From Bursaphelenchus xylophilus (taxonomy: Eukaryota > Nematoda > Chromadorea > Rhabditida > Aphelenchoididae), in the NCBI GenBank assembly GCA_904066235.2, contig CAJFCV020000003.1, positions 9,300,001 through 9,364,000 of the forward strand: a stretch of 64,000 nt of DNA. Reading direction: 5' to 3'. The position numbers and the translations under genes were made by a program. This document shows positions 58,494-64,000 of the stretch, one piece after another. The notes beneath the pieces were generated by a model, which was not told the DNA's origin, searched no databases, and saw nothing but the letters and a program-made list of their open reading frames with translations. Position 1 is the first letter of the stretch. The number at the start of each line of letters is the position of its first letter.

Positions 58494-59118
58494 TCTGTAA
58501 AAAACGTCCTAGCCGGATGACTTTTTAAAGCCAAGAAATATATTTTTTGATTTTTCTGGACGAAGATCAGACATTTTTTTTGTTTTCTTGGTGTCGTCTT
58601 ACAATATTTTCGAACGATTTTTTTTCAAATTTTGAAATCCTTTTCATAATTTTTAAAAATCGGAATTTCCAAAATAAAAAACCGGGAATTTATATTAAAA
58701 CACGATTTTTGAGTCAGGGCACCAGCGGTGGTCTTAGGAAAAAATCGATTTTGAGATTTTTGGCTTAAAATAGTCGGTAGCACTTGTGGAAGAAAAGCTA
58801 AAAATATTTTTGCCCAATTTTGCCCGGAAGGCATATTTTTTTACAAAATACGTTTTTACACTTCAAAGCCTCTGGAGGCCGATGTGATCCGACCACAGAG
58901 ATCAAACCTGGCGTACAGGGGTTTTTGACACCCAGGAATCTGAAAATCGTAGCATTTTTACCGTCAGATTACTGTAACATGGTCATACTGTAATCCGGTC
59001 GATAAAAATCGACGATAACTTCTTTAGATCAAAAATGCCACAGGATTTTATTGCAGATTCGGAATCAGCATAAAATTCTGCTTCGGACACATGTAAAATA
59101 TGTTCAAAATTCCGTGGC

Positions 59119-59190
59119 CCAACCTCTGTAGTATAGTGGTTGTGCGCCAGGATTGTCAATCTGGCGACCCAGGTTCATTCCCGGTGGCTG
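59119..59190 (+). other. tRNA-Asp-like sequence, left arm
   Basis: A box TAGTATAGTGG as in tRNA-Asp; anticodon-loop-like TTGTCAA (GTC). The B box GGTTCATTCC has lost one base. The acceptor stem does not pair, so it is not a working tRNA. Confidence 0.6.
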
Positions 59191-60010
59191 CAAATGGCAG
59201 AAAATGGACTATAAAAGGGCGGAAACTTGGAAAAAAGGGAAAATAAATTTCAGAAAATTAATTTTATGCTACTTATGACCAGTTTAAAAGTTTTTGCAAG
59301 AATTCCGCATAAATTACGGTTTTTTATGGAAAACGTCTCACAGCATTCGTAAGATCGCCCCAAATGGCAACTAAAGAGTTGTGGTGAATCTACATAACGC
59401 TTGCTATCCAATGTTCATCATATCCGCCGAGGAATGCAATACAAAACAAAATAAAATAGTTATTTAATTTTCAGATGGAAGCACGCATGTTACAGTCCCG
59501 TAGTTTAGCCTCTGTTCCTTACCAACTGAGTCTCCATGTAGATTTATCATTAGAGCGTCCACGCGCTCCGTTTTTCGTGGGATACGCAAGACGGCCTAAG
59601 TTTTACAAGCTGTGTGATCCCGGTGCTGTTAGGGAATCTTATATGACTTTTTGTGAATCTTATATGACTTTGTGGTCAAACATTGTTCCGTTCGATAAAC
59701 CTCGGCCGCAGCTCGCCTTCTTAAAATCCCGAATTTGAAAGAAAACCCAGGCTATTCCAAAAATTTAACGAAACAAGCATAAATGGACTTATTTCGTAGT
59801 AGGAAGCCTCAGTAACCTCTTCTGTAAATTTTAACCAGATTGCTCCACTTTCCGGCCAGCTATAAGGCGTTTTCCATAAAAACCGTAATATATGTGGAAT
59901 TCTTGCAAAAACTTTTAAGTTGGTCATAAGTAGCATAAAATTAATTTTCTGTAATTTATTTTCCCTTTTTTCAAAGTTTCCGCCCTTTTATAGTCCATTT
60001 TCTACCATTT

Positions 60011-60082
60011 GCAGCCACCGGGAATCGAACCTGGGTTGCCAGATTGATAATCCTGGCGCACAACCACTATACTACAGAGTGG
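60011..60082 (-). other. tRNA-Asp-like sequence, right arm
   Basis: Minus-strand copy with A box TAGTATAGTGG and a perfect B box GGTTCGATTCC. The anticodon loop reads TTATCAA. The anticodon and T stems have mismatches and the acceptor stem does not pair. It could serve as an internal Pol III promoter. Confidence 0.6.
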
Positions 60083-60529
60083 GCCACGGAATTTTGAACA
60101 TATTTTACATGTGTCAGAAGCAGAATTTTATGCTGATTCCGAATCTGCAATAAAATCCTGTGGCATTTTTGATCTAAAGAAGTTATCGTCGATTTTTATC
60201 GACCGGATTTCAGTATGACCATGTTACAGTAATCTGACGGTAAAAATGCTACGATTTTCAGATTCCTGGGTGTCAAAAACCCCTGTACGCCAGGTTTGAT
60301 CTCTGTGGTCGGATCACATCGGCCTCCAGAGGCTTTGAAGTGTAAAAACGTATTTTGTAAAAAAATATGCCTTCCGGGCAAAATTGGGCAAAAAAAATTT
60401 TAGCTTTTCTTCCACAAGTGCTACCGACCATTTTAAGCCAAAAATCTCAAAAATATTTTTTCCTAAGACCGGGCCCCACTACAGGCTGACGCAGTGACTC
60501 AAAAATCGTGTTTTAATTTTCCGATAAAT

Positions 60530-61994
60530 TTCAGTTTTTTCTTCTGAACTCTTTTTTTTGCTGCAACACTTTCCGCCGGCTAGACATCGCTTCCGGCGGA
60601 TTTTTGCAGCCCCGCTGATTACCAAGGTTGAATAAACGCAAATCGAATACGTAACGTCAAAATAATCATTTTTTCTTTTCTTTTGTGTGAATTAGCAGTA
60701 CAATTCTTTTGAAATTTTGTCATCCGAGCAGTAAGCAGCACTATTCGGCGATTGTTTTGCATCGGTCTTCTTAGGCTACGTATATTTATGTTTTTACAGT
60801 GAGAAGGCATGGTTAGTTTATATATAAAAATTCTGGCAATAAAATAGGCTTTCTTGTTCCCCAAAGATTTATTTTTTTATAATACATATTATAGTTAGAA
60901 CTGATGTCACTGTGTTCATGCTTATTTCTACCGCATGACTTATATGTAGATAAGATCAGTACGTGTAATTTTTCAATATCTTCTATATCTTTTGTTTTAT
61001 ACTGTAACTCACATATATGTATAATATAATAATATGAGTACATACATATTGTAGTTTCAAATGGCAGGTGAGATACGCCAAATCGTGAAAAGTAATACAT
61101 TTGGCAATGTTACTGACTACTCAAAATTTAATTCATTTATAAATTTATAAAAAATGCCATTACATATTAGTTGCAGAGTAATCGTTTTACAGTAAATTTA
61201 CTTACAACCCAAATGTTTGGTACAAGATTCTTTGAGAAAATTCTGCTCTTTCCTCATCGTAATGTCTTTCCACTTGATTTATTTTAACTTTGCAAACACC
61301 GTACTGTAACCACATCACTTTTAAACTTCCATATTCCATGTATTTACTTTGTCCTCAAATTAACGGAATTAGTCTACACATTGATAAAAAATGAATTGTA
61401 AATATTAAAACGGTTTAGGGCTGATGTCATTCACAACAAGGTAGAAGCAACGGAACTCCCCGTTCCACTTAATCAGCACAGTTTTTTTCTCTGACTTTTT
61501 GCAACGTTTTTTTCACGGTTGGGCTACCGTATCTCCCCAAATAATGTCGAAAAATTCGAAGAATTGGCCGTTGATCTCTAGTTTCATATTCCATTTACAG
61601 TTGAGTTCACATTTAGGTGTGAAAAAATGAAAACAGAAATAATTGAAAGCCATTTGGATGCGATACTTTTGGTGGCATTACTGGTTAAAGCTGTGAGAGC
61701 TTTATCTTTCGTAAAATTCATTTTTGAAAGTAACCCGTAGTATTGTATGTAGTGTGTTTTATGTTTTGCAAAAGATGTAATTTATAATAGCATATTTAAT
61801 AGTTTTTCTCTCCAAAAGTTTTTCAAGTACGTAAGTACAATTATAAGTGCTTTAATGTACAATTGTACGTACTTTAATTAAAAATCTTTAGTTTAAAAAG
61901 TTTTCTTCAAAGGTAATAACAATTAGTTAGCTATATGTCATCAGCAAAGGCTTTCTTATTTTTTGCCGCCAACGTTGTAACAAGATTTTGCTAA
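60530..61994. other. AT-rich intergenic region, nothing recognised
   Basis: No convincing frame, splice pattern or repeat end was found. Confidence 0.45.
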
Positions 61995-62443
61995 GAGGGG
62001 AAGTACTCCAAGTGCGACGCTCAGATTTTCTTTAAATTTTGCACACACGTCGGGTATGGACTAAATATCAATTCCTGAAAGTTTTAGCTCGCGCTTTATG
62101 GGCGCCGCCGAGACATCGAACGATATTTGCCGTCGAGAGAGCACGCTAAAGATGGAGAGCGGTCAGAGAGAAAAACGTTTTTTGGCCATAGTTTTGGCAG
62201 TTTCGTGCGGAAAAATTTGATTTTTTGTAGAAACATTATCCTTTACGGTGGAAATAGGCCTGAAACTTTTCGTGTCAAAATTCGGCAAAAAGTCCTGAAT
62301 TTTCGCCGACTTTCGATCTAAAAATCTCGGTTGTTTCTGCAAAGCGCGAGCTAGAATTCTCGCATATATCTTTAAAAAATTGTTCTAAATTTGTGATAAA
62401 TTTCATCAAAATCTGAGCGTCGCACTTGGAGTACTTCCCCTGT
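61995..62443 (+). repeat. Family B repeat, copy B6
   Basis: Both termini are clear: GGGGAAGTACTCCAAGTGCG at the left and CGCACTTGGAGTACTTCCCC at the right, the latter followed by TGT. The interior matches B4, B5 and B7 closely, suggesting recent activity. Confidence 0.87.
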
Positions 62444-62852
62444 AAGTGCGGTTTAAATTTCAGTAATAAATAATGACTCTCCGAGCTTCACACCCCGAGA
62501 AGTATCGTTGAAATTTTATGACTATTGTGGCGACAAACCAAACTTTCGTGGATGCAAAAAATTTTATTCCGTGCTGGCTACCCTACGCAGCAATTTTTTA
62601 TCTCCATTTTTCGGGGATTAAGCATCCTGCAAATTGGCAAAACTTTTCCCAGACAAGGCCTCTTATGTATTTTTACACATTTTTTGTGATTTCTGATCCA
62701 TTGCCAATAAATTCTCGTATTTTCTTCGAAAGTTCCTCAATATTTTATGTATAAATCTTTTATGTATTTGTTTTTTTCTGTCGTGTCATGCCCATGTTAT
62801 GCGTTTATTTATGGCTTGATAAATGGTAACCATTGATTTTTTAGAAAGTAAA

Positions 62853-62958
62853 ATGAACGCCGAAAGTCTGTTCTCCGTCGAATTTACTCGCTGCGCCCGT
62901 CGAACTCCCCGATTAACGTACGATACGAGATCGCTGTCGGCCAGAGAACCAGATAGAC
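62853..62958 (+). CDS. First exon of an unrecognised gene running toward the right edge
   Basis: A TTTTTTAG acceptor ending at 62844 precedes ATG 62853. The exon encodes MNAESLFSVEFTRCARRTPR then LTYDTRSLSAREPDR and ends at donor GTAAGT with one base left over. Composition is clearly GC-richer than the surroundings and basic. I could not identify exon 2 before the family B copy at 63638, so the rest probably lies outside the window. No family recognised. Confidence 0.45.
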
Positions 62959-63637
62959 GTAAGTTTTGCAAAATTTTGGTTTTTTGTAGAACCTTTGTCC
63001 TCTTTTGTACAAATTTTTTGTGGAGATAAGGCTGAAACTTTAGTTGCCATGCTAGCGAAAAAACTGTCGAATTTTCACCAAATTTTGGGCCAAAATTCTT
63101 GATTACTTTAAGCTAGGAATCTTGCATGTTTTATAGGAAATAACAGCCTAAAATTACATCAATTCTTTTGTAAAATCAGCGTCTCAGTTTTTATCACTTC
63201 CCTTATCAAGTTTGACCAGTAAATCCTTTAGTTTGTGGTCAACTAAGTTTCTATTTGAAATCTCATCATTAAAAATACTCCCCCAATTGCTTTGTTCCCC
63301 TTCTGATGTCTCCAACTGCTCAAATTACGAGAAATGATGTCAATTCTGTTTTGAGATTTTATGTCCGGCTTTTCAAAGACGCTTTTCCACATGGTCATTA
63401 ATCTGTTTTTATCCCGGATAATCTCGCATGAGTTCGGGTGTTAAATGTATTCCCGGTGTGGTTATTAAATGATTCGGCTTCCTTGTACACCTATGTGCCA
63501 GTAGCAGCGTAATGATGCGATGTAGGTGTTTGTGTAAATATGTAAATGTATATATAATAAAAATATTTGGATCATAAGAAGGTACGACTTGACAGGTTAA
63601 GATATGCGTATATTAGCGAGGATTTATAATATTTCTC

Positions 63638-64000
63638 ACAGGGGAAGTACTCCAAGTGCGACGCTCAGATTTCCTTAAAATTTTGCACACACGTCGGGTA
63701 TGGATTAAATATCAATTCCTGAAAGGTTTAGCTCGCGCTTTGCGGGCGCCGCCGAGATATCGAACGATTTTTGCCGCCGAGAGAGCACGCTAAACGTGGA
63801 GAGCGGTCAGAGAGAAAACACCTTTTTGGCCATAACTTTGGCAGTTCCGAGCGGAAAAATTTGATTTTTTGTAGAAACATTATCCTTTAGGGTAGAAATA
63901 GGCACAAAACTTTTCGTGCCGAAATTCCGCAAAAAGTCAAATTTTTGGCCGACTTTCGATTTAAAAATCTCAGTTGTTTCTGCAAAGCGCGAGCTAGGAT
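63638..64000 (+). repeat. Family B repeat, copy B7, cut by the window end
   Basis: Starts ACAGGGGAAGTACTCCAAGT and follows the B6 sequence to CAAAGCGCGAGCTAGGAT at the last base. The right terminus is not visible. Confidence 0.87.

Larger units (their letters stand above)
58690..60520. repeat. Foldback of about 1.8 kb with tRNA-like sequences in both arms
   Basis: The left arm (about 58690-59335) and right arm (about 59865-60515) are long near-perfect inverse copies. Both contain GAGGCCGATGTGATCCGACC (or its inverse), CGATAAAAATCGACGATAAC, a tRNA-like segment and TAAAATTAATTTTCTG. The central spacer (59336-59864) has an 87-codon plus-strand frame at 59475-59738 with no known motif. Flanking target duplications were not found. 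Confidence 0.8.

Noticed and set aside
59119..60082. Two functional tRNA-Asp genes
   Set aside because: Acceptor stems do not pair and the anticodon and T stems carry mismatches; they are tRNA-derived sequences only.

Overview
This window looks like a nematode chromosome segment, although the clade cannot be named from sequence alone. It is AT-rich, with multi-exon genes whose introns start GTAAGT/GTGAGT and end TTTTCAG or TTTTAG. Several genes have a splice-acceptor-like TTTTCAG/TTTTAG within about 70 bases of the start codon, as expected if mRNAs receive a spliced leader. The gene content also fits a worm: a TWK-type K2P potassium channel, a DEG/ENaC channel and a CIDS-1/RPRD1-like protein. 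No prokaryotic or organellar features were seen.

Left third (1-15.7 kb): the 5' part of a CCDC92-like coiled-coil gene (minus strand, running off the left edge) is followed by about 3.4 kb without a clear gene and a GC-rich probable promoter block. The ataxin-2 gene (plus) is complete. It converges on a complete K2P channel gene (minus). Between their 3' ends lies a 0.75 kb inverted array of a TTGCGGGCA-type subrepeat bounded by TTAA, and the K2P stop codon sits inside the right TTAA. A complete CID-domain gene (plus) follows. I reconstructed these genes exon by exon with consistent reading phase.

Middle (15.7-38 kb): a gene-poor stretch carries MITEs and a dead Tc1/mariner-type transposon. 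Next come a NELL-like secreted gene (thrombospondin-N-like region, coiled coil, VWC, EGF), a three-SH3 adaptor gene with two possible first exons, a small cysteine-containing secreted protein, a tRNA-Leu(AAG), a type II membrane protein with a thrombospondin type-1-like ectodomain, and another small secreted protein.

Right (38-64 kb): the main gene is an 11-exon DEG/ENaC channel with an unusually long ectodomain. From 50 kb on I see almost no convincing genes. There are only weak exon candidates, a 1.8 kb foldback whose arms each carry a tRNA-Asp-like sequence, and copies of a 0.45 kb repeat, the last cut by the window end.

Repeats are a dominant feature. Family A is a palindromic element of about 258 bp with TA target duplications (8 copies). 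Family B is an element of about 450 bp with terminal inverted repeats of about 35 bp (7 recognisable copies plus decayed ones). Many copies sit inside introns. A 2.16 kb foldback with a 5-bp target duplication is inserted in a B copy inside a NELL intron. Three short words recur far beyond what I would expect by chance: TGTAAAATACG (often close to splice sites), TTATATTATCCATGA, and the palindrome GCACWGTGC in clusters.
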